Origin: Micropruina glycogenica
GTDB lineage: Bacteria > Actinomycetota > Actinomycetes > Propionibacteriales > Propionibacteriaceae
Direction of reading: 5' to 3'
Assembly (NCBI RefSeq): GCF_900289045.1
Contig: NZ_LT985188.1
Coordinates: 1,798,001 to 1,862,000, forward strand
Length of the DNA stretch: 64,000 nt
Both the position numbers and the translations under genes were made by a program. Within the stretch, counting starts at the first letter, position 1. Each line of letters opens with the position of its first letter. Under the pieces are notes generated by a model. That model saw only the letters and a list, made by a program, of their open reading frames with translations. It had not been told where the DNA came from and ran no database searches. Shown in pieces: positions 27,557 to 35,745 of the stretch.

Positions 27557-28264
27557 TCAGCCCAGCAGATCGGGACGACGCGAGCGCGTCCGCTCCTCCG
27601 CCTGCGCCCGGCGCCACTTCGCCACCTCGCCGTGATGACCCGACAGCAGCACCTCGGGCACACCCAACCCTCGCCACGTCTCGGGCTTGGTGTAGGTCGG
27701 GTACTCCAGCAGGTGGTCGTGCCCCGGCGCGTGCGACTCCTCGACCAGAGATGCCGGGTTGCCCAGCACCCCCGGCAGCAGCCGCACGATCGCCTCGACC
27801 ATGGCCAGCACCGCCACCTCGCCGCCGTTCAGCACGTAGTCGCCGAGGCTGACCTCGCGCACCCGCATGCGACTGGCGGCGTGCTCCATCACCCGCGCAT
27901 CGATGCCCTCGTAGCGTCCGCAGGCGAAGATCAGCCGCTTCTCGGCGGCCCACTCGTGGGCGTACTCCTGGGTGAACCGCTCCCCCGACGGCGTCGGCAC
28001 GATCAGCATCGGCTCGGCCTGGTCGGGGGTCGGGTCGAGCAGCAGTTCGTCCAGTGCCTCGCCCCACGGCTCGGGCTTCATCACCATGCCGGCGCCGCCC
28101 CCGTAGGGGGTGTCGTCGACGGTGCGGTGCCGGTCGTGGGTCCACCGGCGCAGGTCGTGCACGCCCACGTCGACCAGCCCGCGCTGAATCGCCTTACCGA
28201 CCAGCGACAACTGCAGCGGCCCGAAGTACTCGGGAAAAATCGTCACGATGTCGAGTCGCATCAT
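27557..28264 (-). CDS. trmD: tRNA (guanine-N1)-methyltransferase TrmD
   Basis: The 235-residue SPOUT enzyme methylates G37 of tRNAs read with a following [45 protein letters not shown] and the knot segment [19 protein letters not shown] are all visible. There are two adjacent ATGs: 28264 overlaps the rimM stop, while 28261 has better spacing from the GGAGG site and is probably the true start. The 3' end runs into a repeat cluster. Confidence 0.96.
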   Translation of the reverse strand: MMRLDIVTIFPEYFGPLQLSLVGKAIQRGLVDVGVHDLRRWTHDRHRTVDDTPYGGGAGMVMKPEPWGEALDELLLDPTPDQAEPMLIVPTPSGERFTQEYAHEWAAEKRLIFACGRYEGIDARVMEHAASRMRVREVSLGDYVLNGGEVAVLAMVEAIVRLLPGVLGNPASLVEESHAPGHDHLLEYPTYTKPETWRGLGVPEVLLSGHHGEVAKWRRAQAEERTRSRRPDLLG

Positions 28265-28776
28265 GCCTCCACGTCTTCGAACAACCCTGCCAGCTCAGCC
28301 ACCTCGACGTAACCGCCCGCCACGTCGACCACCGGCACCAGGGCCGACACGAACGGCACCAGCCGCTCACCGTCGGCGGTCGAGACCACCAGCAGATCCT
28401 GCGCCGGGTGATGGGTCACCGACGCGACGCGCCCCAACGCCACTCCCCCGCGGCGTACCTCCAGCCCCACGAGGGCAGCGTCGTGAAACTCGTCCTGCGC
28501 GGTTTCGCCGGCCTCGACCCGGGCCCACAGCTCCACCCCGCGCAGCGTCTCGGCCCGCGACCGGTCGGTGACGCCCACGAACGACACCAGCAGCACGTCC
28601 CCCTGCAGGCGGCTGTGCGCGACCTCGATCGGGTCGCCCTCGACCCCGCCCCGATGCAGCACCGATCCGGCAGCGAACCGCTGTTCGGCGTAGTCGCTGT
28701 GCACCCGAACGGTCACCTCGCCGCGCAGCCCGTGCGCGCGTCCGACGGTGCCGACGATCACGTCGACTTCGGCCAT
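28261..28776 (-). CDS. rimM: ribosome maturation factor RimM
   Basis: The 171-residue protein assists 30S subunit maturation near the S19/head region. It begins [21 protein letters not shown] and contains a C-terminal PRC-barrel with HPAQDLLVV and [15 protein letters not shown] 28776 has an AGGAGG site 6 bases before it. An intrinsic terminator lies between the KH gene and this start, so rimM-trmD expression may be attenuated. Its stop overlaps the trmD start. Confidence 0.95.
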   Translation of the reverse strand: MAEVDVIVGTVGRAHGLRGEVTVRVHSDYAEQRFAAGSVLHRGGVEGDPIEVAHSRLQGDVLLVSFVGVTDRSRAETLRGVELWARVEAGETAQDEFHDAALVGLEVRRGGVALGRVASVTHHPAQDLLVVSTADGERLVPFVSALVPVVDVAGGYVEVAELAGLFEDVEA

Positions 28777-28789
28777 GGGTGTCCTCCTG

Positions 28790-28828
28790 AAAAACCGTGA
28801 CGCCCCCGAGTGCAACTCAGGGGCGTCA
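28790..28828 (-). terminator. intrinsic terminator between KH gene and rimM
   Basis: Reading the minus strand, TGACGCCCC pairs with GGGGCGTCA (28798-28828), with an inner GAGT/ACTC pair around a TGC loop, followed by CGG and five Ts (28790-28794). It sits 13 bp after the KH gene stop and only 14-20 bp before the rimM start. It would end or attenuate transcription inside the rpsP-trmD cluster. Confidence 0.8.
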
Positions 28829-28841
28829 GTCGGACGGGTGG

Positions 28842-29102
28842 TCAGCGCCGGCGGCGCTGGTTGTTGCGGCGATCGACGTCGACGAAGTCGACCCGGACGG
28901 TTTCGCGTCCGGCCAGTGCCGACACCACGGTGCGCAGCGCACCCGCGGTACGGCCCTGCCGTCCGATCACCTTGCCGATGTCTTCGGGGTGCACCCGCAC
29001 CTCGAGGGTGCGCGGCCGGCGCCGATCTGACTCGGTGACCCGCACGTCGTCGGGGTTCGAGACCAGACCGCGCACCAGGTGCTCCAGTGCGTCGGCGAGC
29101 AC
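28842..29102 (-). CDS. khpA: KH-domain RNA-binding protein (KhpA/YlqC family)
   Basis: The 86-residue protein is a single KH domain with the GKVIGRQGRTA loop (GxxG) near residues 43-53. KhpA-type proteins bind RNA and affect division and ribosome functions in Gram-positives. The GTG start lies 2 bp after the rpsP stop. The tail is arginine-rich. Confidence 0.9.
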   Translation of the reverse strand: MLADALEHLVRGLVSNPDDVRVTESDRRRPRTLEVRVHPEDIGKVIGRQGRTAGALRTVVSALAGRETVRVDFVDVDRRNNQRRRR

Positions 29103-29104
29103 GA

Positions 29105-29530
29105 TCAGGCCTCGTCGGCGGTCTCGGCCTCGGCCTCAGCCTCGGCGGCCTTCTTCTTGCCCTTGCTGATCGCGGCGGTCGACGGCTCATTGTCGGCCTC
29201 GGCCAGGGCGGCGTTGAACCGTGCGACCTTGTCGACCTTCTCGGCCTGCGGCTCGACACCCTCGGCGGAGGTTTCGCCGGTGAACTTCTGCCAGTCACCG
29301 GTGCGCTTGAAGATGGTGACGACGGCCTCGGTGGGCTGCGCGCCGACGCCCAGCCAGTACTGCGCCCGCTCGGAGTCGACCTTGATGACCGACGGATCGT
29401 TCTTCGGCTGGTACAGGCCGATCTCTTCGATCGCGCGGCCGTCGCGCTTGGTGCGCGAGTCCATGACGACGATGCGGTAGTGCGGTGAGCGGATCTTGCC
29501 GAGCCGCTTCAGACGAATCTTGGTTGCCAC
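29105..29530 (-). CDS. rpsP: 30S ribosomal protein S16
   Basis: The 141-residue protein starts [20 protein letters not shown], with [18 protein letters not shown] and [18 protein letters not shown], the bS16 signature. About 55 extra C-terminal residues are rich in Ala, Glu and Lys, an extension common in actinobacteria. The GTG start has AGGAG about 10 bases upstream. It is first in rpsP-KH-rimM-trmD. Confidence 0.96.
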   Translation of the reverse strand: MATKIRLKRLGKIRSPHYRIVVMDSRTKRDGRAIEEIGLYQPKNDPSVIKVDSERAQYWLGVGAQPTEAVVTIFKRTGDWQKFTGETSAEGVEPQAEKVDKVARFNAALAEADNEPSTAAISKGKKKAAEAEAEAETADEA

Positions 29531-29553
29531 TTGTGTGGTTTCTCCTGTTGGAA

Positions 29554-29684
29554 AGCCTGGGCAACGACTGCCAGGCTGGACGGGTGAGGCGAACCCCCAC
29601 TGTGGGGAATGGGTGCGAACCTCGGGTGAATCCTCGGCACCGGCGTTGAGAGGGCACCAGCGCAGAAGACGCGCCCAATATTGT
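29554..29684 (-). promoter_or_regulatory. rpsP upstream region with hairpins and a putative -10
   Basis: The minus strand carries a CACAAT element (about 29679-29684) without an obvious -35. Downstream lie a short palindrome CCCCACAGTGGGG (about 29597-29609) and a 7-bp stem AGCCTGG/CCAGGCT around a 10-base loop (29554-29577), close to the ribosome site. These could structure the S16 leader. Assignment is tentative. Confidence 0.35.
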
Positions 29685-29737
29685 GCCAGACCGGCCCACC
29701 AATCAGCGAACCGGGGCCGCCCGGTAACCTTCGGCGC

Positions 29738-30982
29738 ATGTACTCGCCCGGGCACCGGCCTCGCGTGGGGGCCGGCTGGGCGCTGCTCGGGCCCGCGTTC
29801 GTGGCGTCCGTCGCCTACGTCGACCCCGGCAACGTGGCCGCCAACCTCACCGCCGGCAGCCGGTACGGTTACGCCCTGGTGTGGGTGCTGGCCGGCGCCA
29901 GCCTGATGGCGATGCTGATTCAGTACCAGTCTGCCAAGTTGGGCCTGGTCACCGGACGCACCCTGCCCCAGGTGATGCGCGCCAAACTCGAAGGCAAGCC
30001 GTGGCGCGGCGTGGTGAGCGCCGGCTACGGCGTGCAGGCCTTCGTGATCGCGGTGGCGACCGACGTGGCCGAGGTGGTCGGCGGCGCCCTCGCTCTGCAC
30101 CTGATGTTCGGCACCCCGCTGTGGCTGGGCGGGGTGATCGTCGGGGTGGTCAGCGTGGTGCTGCTGTGGGCGCTGCGCACCCATGGCGAGCGCACGTTCG
30201 AACTGGCCATCACCGCCGTGCTGGCGATCATCTGCGCCGGCTTTCTGGGCGCGCTGTGGTGGGCGCCGCCCGACTGGCGCGCCACGACGGCGGGCCTGGT
30301 GCCGAGCGTTCCCGACGCCGACGCCTGGCCGCTGGTGGCCGCCATGCTGGGCGCCACAGTGATGCCGCACGCGATCTATCTGCACTCGGCCCTGGCCATC
30401 GACCGGCACCGGCGCGACGGACGGCTCGATATACCGCTGCGCCGACTGCTGCGCATTCAGAAGGCGGACGTGCTCTTGGCGCTGCTGCTGGCCGGATCGG
30501 TGAACATCGGCATGCTGCTGCTGGCCGCCGCCGCCCTGCGCGGCGAGGCGGGTGACACCATCGAGGCCGCGTTCGCCACCATCAGTGACCGGGTCGGCAG
30601 CGTGCCCGCCCTGGTGTTCGCGATCGGGCTGCTGGCCTCCGGCGTCGGTTCGGCCGTGGTCGGCACCCACGCCGGTTCGCGCATTCTCAAAGACATGATC
30701 GGCATGCCGATCGCCCCCACCGTGCGCCGGGTGATCACCATCGGCCCAGCCGTGCTGCTGCTCACGCTCGGGGTGGCACCCACCCAGGTGCTGGTGTGGT
30801 CACAGGTGGTGCTGTCGTTCGGCGTCGCACTGGCCGCCGCGCCGCTGGCCGACTTCACCGGCGACCGGCGACTGATGGGCGAGTTCGTCGACCCGGTCTG
30901 GAAGCGGGTGCTCAACTGGACGATCGTGGGCACCATCGTCGCCCTCAACCTGGTGATGGTGCACTGGACGCTCACCCAGTGA
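29738..30982 (+). CDS. mntH: Nramp-family divalent metal transporter
   Basis: The 414-residue protein is an Nramp/MntH proton-coupled Mn2+/Fe2+ importer. TM1 contains the metal-binding [13 protein letters not shown] (DPGN) and TM6 contains [14 protein letters not shown] (MPH). About 11 hydrophobic segments are present. ATG 29738 is chosen over the upstream open frame. I see no clear metal-regulator box in front. The 3' end overlaps the convergent frame of the next gene. A Mn-type riboswitch before terC elsewhere in the window points to Mn balance as a common theme. Confidence 0.93.
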   Translation: MYSPGHRPRVGAGWALLGPAFVASVAYVDPGNVAANLTAGSRYGYALVWVLAGASLMAMLIQYQSAKLGLVTGRTLPQVMRAKLEGKPWRGVVSAGYGVQAFVIAVATDVAEVVGGALALHLMFGTPLWLGGVIVGVVSVVLLWALRTHGERTFELAITAVLAIICAGFLGALWWAPPDWRATTAGLVPSVPDADAWPLVAAMLGATVMPHAIYLHSALAIDRHRRDGRLDIPLRRLLRIQKADVLLALLLAGSVNIGMLLLAAAALRGEAGDTIEAAFATISDRVGSVPALVFAIGLLASGVGSAVVGTHAGSRILKDMIGMPIAPTVRRVITIGPAVLLLTLGVAPTQVLVWSQVVLSFGVALAAAPLADFTGDRRLMGEFVDPVWKRVLNWTIVGTIVALNLVMVHWTLTQ

Positions 30983-31478
30983 CCCGCCTCAGCCGAGCCG
31001 AGGCACCTCGCCGAGTTCGCACCACAGGGCGCAGTTCGTCGTCACGTCCGGCGTTTCGGGCAGTCGGCACGCGCGGCCAGACGTCGCTCGCCAGCAGCAC
31101 GGCGGGGTCGGCGGCGATCGAGCGCAGCAGCAGCTCATCGGGAATCCTCTGCAGGGCGGCCAGCACGTCGTGGCGCGACATGGTGGTGGGCGGGTGCGGC
31201 GCGAAGGGGTCGTTGGTGGCCCACTTGAGGCACTCCTGGTTGACCGCGTCATCGAGCGAACGCCGGCCCAGCGCGTCGATCAGGTCGGCCCGCCGCTGCT
31301 GCGCGGACGGCGCTTCGGCGGCTCGCGCCTCGGCCTTGCGTCGTTTCGCGCGGGCCTCCACGTCGAGCAGGTCGATCACCTGCCGGCGGGCCTTCGCCTC
31401 GGCACGTTTCAGGCGTTGCAGGTTGTCGGCACCGATGACCTTCTCAAGGTCCTGTGCCAGCGTGTGCCGAACGCCCAT
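30972..31478 (-). CDS. hypothetical protein with probable C-terminal frameshift
   Basis: The frame gives 168 residues: a basic helical N-terminus (DLEKVIGADNLQRLKRAEAK, with possible coiled coil), then LDDAVNQECLKWATNDPFAP and LAALQRIPDELLLRSIAADP. After DVWPR the remaining sequence is arginine-rich and runs into the mntH stop. The neighbouring frame continues naturally as CRLPETPDVTTNCALWCELG and stops at 30989. A 1-2 base change in the CGCGCG run near 31070 would explain this. No family is recognised. Confidence 0.55.
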   Translation of the reverse strand: MGVRHTLAQDLEKVIGADNLQRLKRAEAKARRQVIDLLDVEARAKRRKAEARAAEAPSAQQRRADLIDALGRRSLDDAVNQECLKWATNDPFAPHPPTTMSRHDVLAALQRIPDELLLRSIAADPAVLLASDVWPRVPTARNAGRDDELRPVVRTRRGASARLRRVTG

Positions 31479-31578
31479 GGCGTGAGCCTATGCATCGGCT
31501 GTGCGAATGAACGGTTAGGCGTGGGCGAGCCCGGGGATCCGGGCTAAGTTATGGGCCACTGGTGAAGGGTGGGGGGCC

Positions 31579-34365
31579 ATGGCGCAGTGGGACGCGTTCA
31601 TCTCCTACGCCCGCTCGGCCTCGACGTTGGAGGCCCAGCGCCTGCAGACCGCCATTCAGACCTTTGCCAAGCCGTGGTACCGGCTACGCATGGTGCGCAT
31701 CTTTCGTGACGACTCGTCGATGTCGGCGAACCCGGCGCTGTGGTCGTCCATCGAGCAGGGATTGCGCGAGGCCCGGTACCTGGTGGTGCTGCTCAGCCAG
31801 GCGGCGGCCCGGTCTGAATACGTGGCGAACGAGATCGCCTGGTGGCTGCGCCACAAAGACGCAGCATCGATTCTGCTGGTGCACGACGACGGCACCCTGG
31901 CGTGGGACCGACAACGCAACGACTTCACCGCGAACAGCGACTGCGTGCCCGCCCCGCTGCGCGGCGCGTTTCGCGAAGAGCCGCGCTGGACCGATCTGTC
32001 ATGGTTCGACGCCCCCGGGTCGGCGGGCCCGGCCGACCCACGCTTCGCCGAGAAGGTGGCCGATCTGGCTGCGACCATTCGCGGCATTCCGCGCGACGAG
32101 CTGGTGGGCGACGACGTGGCGCAGCACAAACGCGCGTGGCGGCTGGCGAAGGTCGCCATCGGTGCACTCAGCCTGCTGCTGATCGCCTCGGTGGTGGCCA
32201 GCATCGTCGCGATCGCCCAACGCAACCAGGTGCAGCGTCAGGCGACCGCCCTGCTGGCCAGGCAGCTCGCGGTGACCGCCGACTCGCTGCTCGGCCGCGA
32301 CCTTCGCCGGGCGCAGTTGCTGGCGGTGCAGGCCTACCGCACCGAGGCCAACCCCGACACCCGGGCCGCCCTGCTGCGGGCCACCCTGGCCAGCCCGGCC
32401 CTGCGCCGGTTCGTATCGTTCGCGGCCCCCATCTCGGCGCTCTCGGCCTCATCGGACGGACGCTTCGTGGCCGTCGGCCTCGACAACGGCGAGGTGCACA
32501 GTTGGGACGTGGCCACCGCGGCTCCCGTGGCCCGGCTCACGTTGGCGCACCGGGTGCTCGCAGTCGGTATCAGTGACGACGGGCAGGTGGTGGCCGCCGT
32601 CGACGGGACATCCACCCAGGTCGCCACCGCCGGCGGGGTGAGCAGTCTAGTGACTCCTGCCGGTGCCTCACCCGAGTTGGTGGCCGTCAACCCGGCGGGC
32701 ACCGGTATCGTGATCTGCTCTGATACGGCCACAGACCGGCCGGTCACGCTCGTCGACCTGGCCAAGCGCAGCCAGCGCACCCTCACCAACACCGTCGAGT
32801 TCGGCCCGTACGCCCTGCAGTTCGTCGGCAACGACGAGGTGGTCCTGTCCAATCCCGGCGCTCAGCGGCGCACCTTTCCGGGCTTCGGGTTGGTGCAGTC
32901 GGGCAACTTCAACTACGGCAATCACGAAACCGCCAGCCGCATCTCGGGCGACGGACGGTTCGCCGCCGGCACCAACAACGCCGCCGAGGTGCCCGTCTGG
33001 TCGACCATGGCAGAACGCGATCCACCGGCCCGGTACGCGTTCGTGCCGATGGCGAACGCGACGGCGTCGGCGCTGAACCACGACGGCACCGTGGTGGCGG
33101 TGGCCGACGCCACCGGCATTCACCTGGCCACGGTGCAGCAGGTCGATTCGCCCGCCGGCTTTGGGCATTCGGTCGATCCGCCGCGGCTGTTCCAGGGCAC
33201 CACGCAGGTCAACCCCGACGGGCTGGTGTTTCTCGGCACAACGAACCGGTTCGTGGCGGCGTCAGGGGCAGACCTGAGCCTGTGGAACCCCGACTCGGTC
33301 GGCCGGGGGTCGACCAGCACGGCGATCGATCTGCCGAGCGGCTCGATGGCGGCCGGGTCGCCGTCGGTGGCCCTGTCGTCCGACGGCACCACGATGGCGA
33401 TACGCGACGGCGATCGCGCTCGGCTGTTGGTGACGGCCGCGCCGGGGCGCTCGGGCAACCTGAGCCTGGACTACACCCCACAGGCCGGTTACCTGGCGGT
33501 TCCGGTCTGGCTCGATGCGAGCACGGTGCTGCAGGTGGCGGCCGGCTCCGACGGTGGCACACCGGGGTCTGCGCTACCCGACCTACCCAACGGCGTCGTC
33601 GGTTGGGCGCTCGGGCGCCCCGACCAGCAGGTGCTCGCCGTCGCAACGGCACCCGACGCCGCGTCCGTGCTGGTCGTCGGCGAGGCCGGCCACATCGAGC
33701 GTCGTGACCCTCGCACGGGGGTCGTCCAATCAGCCACCCAGGTCATCGCCCCCAGCGACGACAAGAAGTGGTTCGACGCTGCGGTCGACCAGTCCACGGC
33801 GACGGTGGCGCTGACCCCGGCCTTCGGCAGCGAACTGGTCGTGGTCGACGCCGCCACGGGGGCCCGCAGATTCACCGTCGCACAGCCGGGCGACACGGTG
33901 TCACGCAGCCTGTTCGCCGACGGCTCGCTGTGGGTGCGGTACAACTCCGGCGTCATCGAGCGTCGCGACCCCACCACGGGGGCCTTGCAGCGCCGGTTGG
34001 CTGCCCGGCTGTCGGCCACCGGTACCGGCGAGCTGGCGCACGCCTCGGGCGTGCTGGCGATTCCGACCGACCAGGGGGTGACGCTCTACGACACCAGCTC
34101 GGACGCCACGCTCGGGTCGATCGAGACCCCCCAGGGCAGGGACGACCGGCGCCGCGGCAGCACCCTCAGCGCCGACGGGTCTGCCCTGGTCACGGTGTAC
34201 GAGTCGAACGGCGAACCGGGCAGCACCGGCTTGGCGGTCACCACCACCCTGGCGGCCGACGAGCTGGTCGGCGTGGCCTGCCGCACCTCGGGCGGTAGCC
34301 TCACCGCCGCCGACTGGACGGCCCTGATCGGCCCCGACGTGCCCGCGGACCTGACCTGCCGCTGA
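31579..34365 (+). CDS. TIR domain-transmembrane-beta-propeller (WD40-like) protein
   Basis: The 928-residue protein begins with a TIR domain: QWDAFISYARSAST (residues 3-16), VRIFRDDSSM (39-48) and SQAAARSEYVANEIAWWL (73-90), with Glu85 a likely NADase glutamate. One transmembrane segment follows (about 189-212), then a helical RQLAVTADSLLGRDLRRAQL segment, then degenerate propeller repeats (for example ISALSASSDGRFVAVGLDNG). The end, VACRTSGGSLTAADW...C, matches a motif terminating actinobacterial WD40-linked STAND and caspase proteins. ATG 31579 follows a G-rich site. No partner gene is adjacent. A sensor, defence or cell-death role is inference. Confidence 0.85.
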   Translation: MAQWDAFISYARSASTLEAQRLQTAIQTFAKPWYRLRMVRIFRDDSSMSANPALWSSIEQGLREARYLVVLLSQAAARSEYVANEIAWWLRHKDAASILLVHDDGTLAWDRQRNDFTANSDCVPAPLRGAFREEPRWTDLSWFDAPGSAGPADPRFAEKVADLAATIRGIPRDELVGDDVAQHKRAWRLAKVAIGALSLLLIASVVASIVAIAQRNQVQRQATALLARQLAVTADSLLGRDLRRAQLLAVQAYRTEANPDTRAALLRATLASPALRRFVSFAAPISALSASSDGRFVAVGLDNGEVHSWDVATAAPVARLTLAHRVLAVGISDDGQVVAAVDGTSTQVATAGGVSSLVTPAGASPELVAVNPAGTGIVICSDTATDRPVTLVDLAKRSQRTLTNTVEFGPYALQFVGNDEVVLSNPGAQRRTFPGFGLVQSGNFNYGNHETASRISGDGRFAAGTNNAAEVPVWSTMAERDPPARYAFVPMANATASALNHDGTVVAVADATGIHLATVQQVDSPAGFGHSVDPPRLFQGTTQVNPDGLVFLGTTNRFVAASGADLSLWNPDSVGRGSTSTAIDLPSGSMAAGSPSVALSSDGTTMAIRDGDRARLLVTAAPGRSGNLSLDYTPQAGYLAVPVWLDASTVLQVAAGSDGGTPGSALPDLPNGVVGWALGRPDQQVLAVATAPDAASVLVVGEAGHIERRDPRTGVVQSATQVIAPSDDKKWFDAAVDQSTATVALTPAFGSELVVVDAATGARRFTVAQPGDTVSRSLFADGSLWVRYNSGVIERRDPTTGALQRRLAARLSATGTGELAHASGVLAIPTDQGVTLYDTSSDATLGSIETPQGRDDRRRGSTLSADGSALVTVYESNGEPGSTGLAVTTTLAADELVGVACRTSGGSLTAADWTALIGPDVPADLTCR

Positions 34366-34377
34366 CACCCGACCGCT

Positions 34378-34508
34378 GGTCGAGCCCGTCGAGACCCCTC
34401 CCAAGATCTCGACAAGCTCGCCCAGCGATCTCGTCATCCCCGCCAGATCTCGCGTCCCCAAGAGCAAACCCGCGACTTGCGCTCGAGAGATCCCGGGTCA
34501 AGCCCGCT
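34378..34508. repeat. palindromic GGTCGAGC-type repeat plus half ATCCCGG repeat
   Basis: CTGGTCGAGCCCGTCGAGAC (about 34377-34396) faces TCTCGACAAGCTCGCCCAG (about 34407-34425), forming a stem after the TIR gene. At about 34489-34508 lies a partial ATCCCGG-type repeat. Both are members of the dispersed families seen elsewhere in the window. They separate two convergent genes and may act as a bidirectional terminator. Confidence 0.6.
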
Positions 34509-34531
34509 CGATCAACTGTTTGGTGCCACTC

Positions 34532-35626
34532 TCAGTCGTCCGAATCGGCCAGTTCCAGGCCCAGCCAATCGGCCAGGGAGCGAATCTCTGCGTGCACGTC
34601 CGCCACCTCGCCGGTCGTCCAGTCGCGGTCGCGATGCACAGCGAACACCCGCAGCACCCCTGCCTTACGGTCGGCTTTGGCGTCCAGCTTTCCGATCAAC
34701 TCGTCGCCGCGCAGGATCGGCAGCGCGAAATAGCCCCACCGCCGTTTCGCGGCCGGTTTGTACATCTCGAGCACGTACTCGAAACCGAACAGTTCCTCGG
34801 CGCGCACCCGGTCGAACACGAGCCGGTCGAAGGGCGACAGCAGCGCGGTGCGTCCGTCGAAAGGCACGCCGAGTTCGTCCAGGCCGACCTCGTCGACCCG
34901 CCACTGCCCCGGCACGCCGTCCACCACCGCCGGCACGCCGACGTCGCCGACGTCCATGCGTTCCAGCGGCACCTCGGTCTGCTTCGCCCGCGCGATGCCG
35001 AGGGCCTGCAACCGACGCACGTTGCGGCTGGCGGCGGCGGTTTCGACGTTGATCTCGGGCACGTCCGGGTAGACGCGTTCGGCCAGATCCCACCGGCGCT
35101 CGCGCCCCTCGCGACCGGCGATGGCCACCTCACCCAGCCGCACCAGCAGTTCCATCATCTGAGTGACGTTGCGATTGTTGGTCCAGCCGGAGGATCCCCA
35201 GGACACGGCCGCGGTGTCGGGAATCTCGGCCGTAAGCAGCGGTCCATCGACGAGTCTGGCCAGCACATCGGCACGGAAGGCTGCGTTGGCAGCCAGCCAC
35301 TCCTTGGGCTGGGCGTACTTGAGCGGTTGCCGCATGTACGCCCGGTACAACGGCAGGTCGGCGATCGCGCGGTACATGCCGTCGTACTCGAAGGCGACCC
35401 GCTCGACCTCGACCGCTTCCTTCAACTGCGCCGGCTCGTAGCCATTGCCCAGCCGAGTCCACAGAATCAGGTCCTCACTGGGGGCGATGGCGTTGGTGGG
35501 GTCGATGTTCAGCACGGTCAGCTCGTCGATCACCTCGGCCACCGAGGCTGGGCGGCGGGCGTCGAGCAGTTGGGCACGCACGGCCAGTCGGCGAGCGTCC
35601 CGGCGACTCAACTGCAGCGGTGCCAC
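34532..35626 (-). CDS. YcaQ/AlkX-like winged-helix DNA glycosylase family protein
   Basis: The 364-residue protein starts VAPLQLSRRDARRLAVRAQL and contains winged-helix modules plus the C-terminal YVLEMYKPAAKRRWGYFALP segment, the pattern of the HTH_42/YcaQ family. Escherichia coli YcaQ unhooks interstrand DNA crosslinks. The catalytic QxQ of that enzyme is not evident to me here, so activity is uncertain. GTG 35626 avoids the upstream palindrome. The window also encodes other repair proteins (mutM, recG), but not in one operon. Confidence 0.78.
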   Translation of the reverse strand: MAPLQLSRRDARRLAVRAQLLDARRPASVAEVIDELTVLNIDPTNAIAPSEDLILWTRLGNGYEPAQLKEAVEVERVAFEYDGMYRAIADLPLYRAYMRQPLKYAQPKEWLAANAAFRADVLARLVDGPLLTAEIPDTAAVSWGSSGWTNNRNVTQMMELLVRLGEVAIAGREGRERRWDLAERVYPDVPEINVETAAASRNVRRLQALGIARAKQTEVPLERMDVGDVGVPAVVDGVPGQWRVDEVGLDELGVPFDGRTALLSPFDRLVFDRVRAEELFGFEYVLEMYKPAAKRRWGYFALPILRGDELIGKLDAKADRKAGVLRVFAVHRDRDWTTGEVADVHAEIRSLADWLGLELADSDD

Positions 35627-35647
35627 GGCCGTGAGGCTACCGCCTGT

Positions 35648-35725
35648 TGACGAAATGTGCGCGCCAGTGAGCCGGTACCCGCCCGACACGCCGTGACTGG
35701 GTTCACTGGCGCGCACATTTCGTCA
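35648..35725. repeat. long palindrome with perfect 23-bp arms
   Basis: The arms 35648-35670 (starting TGACGAAATGTGCGCGCC) and 35703-35725 are exact complements, with a 32-base loop and a few further imperfect pairs. It lies between the amidohydrolase stop and the YcaQ-like start, both on the minus strand. It could terminate the amidohydrolase transcript, though no T-tract follows, and its length is more typical of a dispersed repeat. Confidence 0.65.
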
Positions 35726-35745
35726 GGGTCGTCCGGTGACCCGGC

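Noticed and set aside
29679-29710. Shared divergent promoter for rpsP and mntH
   Set aside because: Only a -10-like CACAAT was seen on the rpsP side, and no metal-regulator box on the mntH side.
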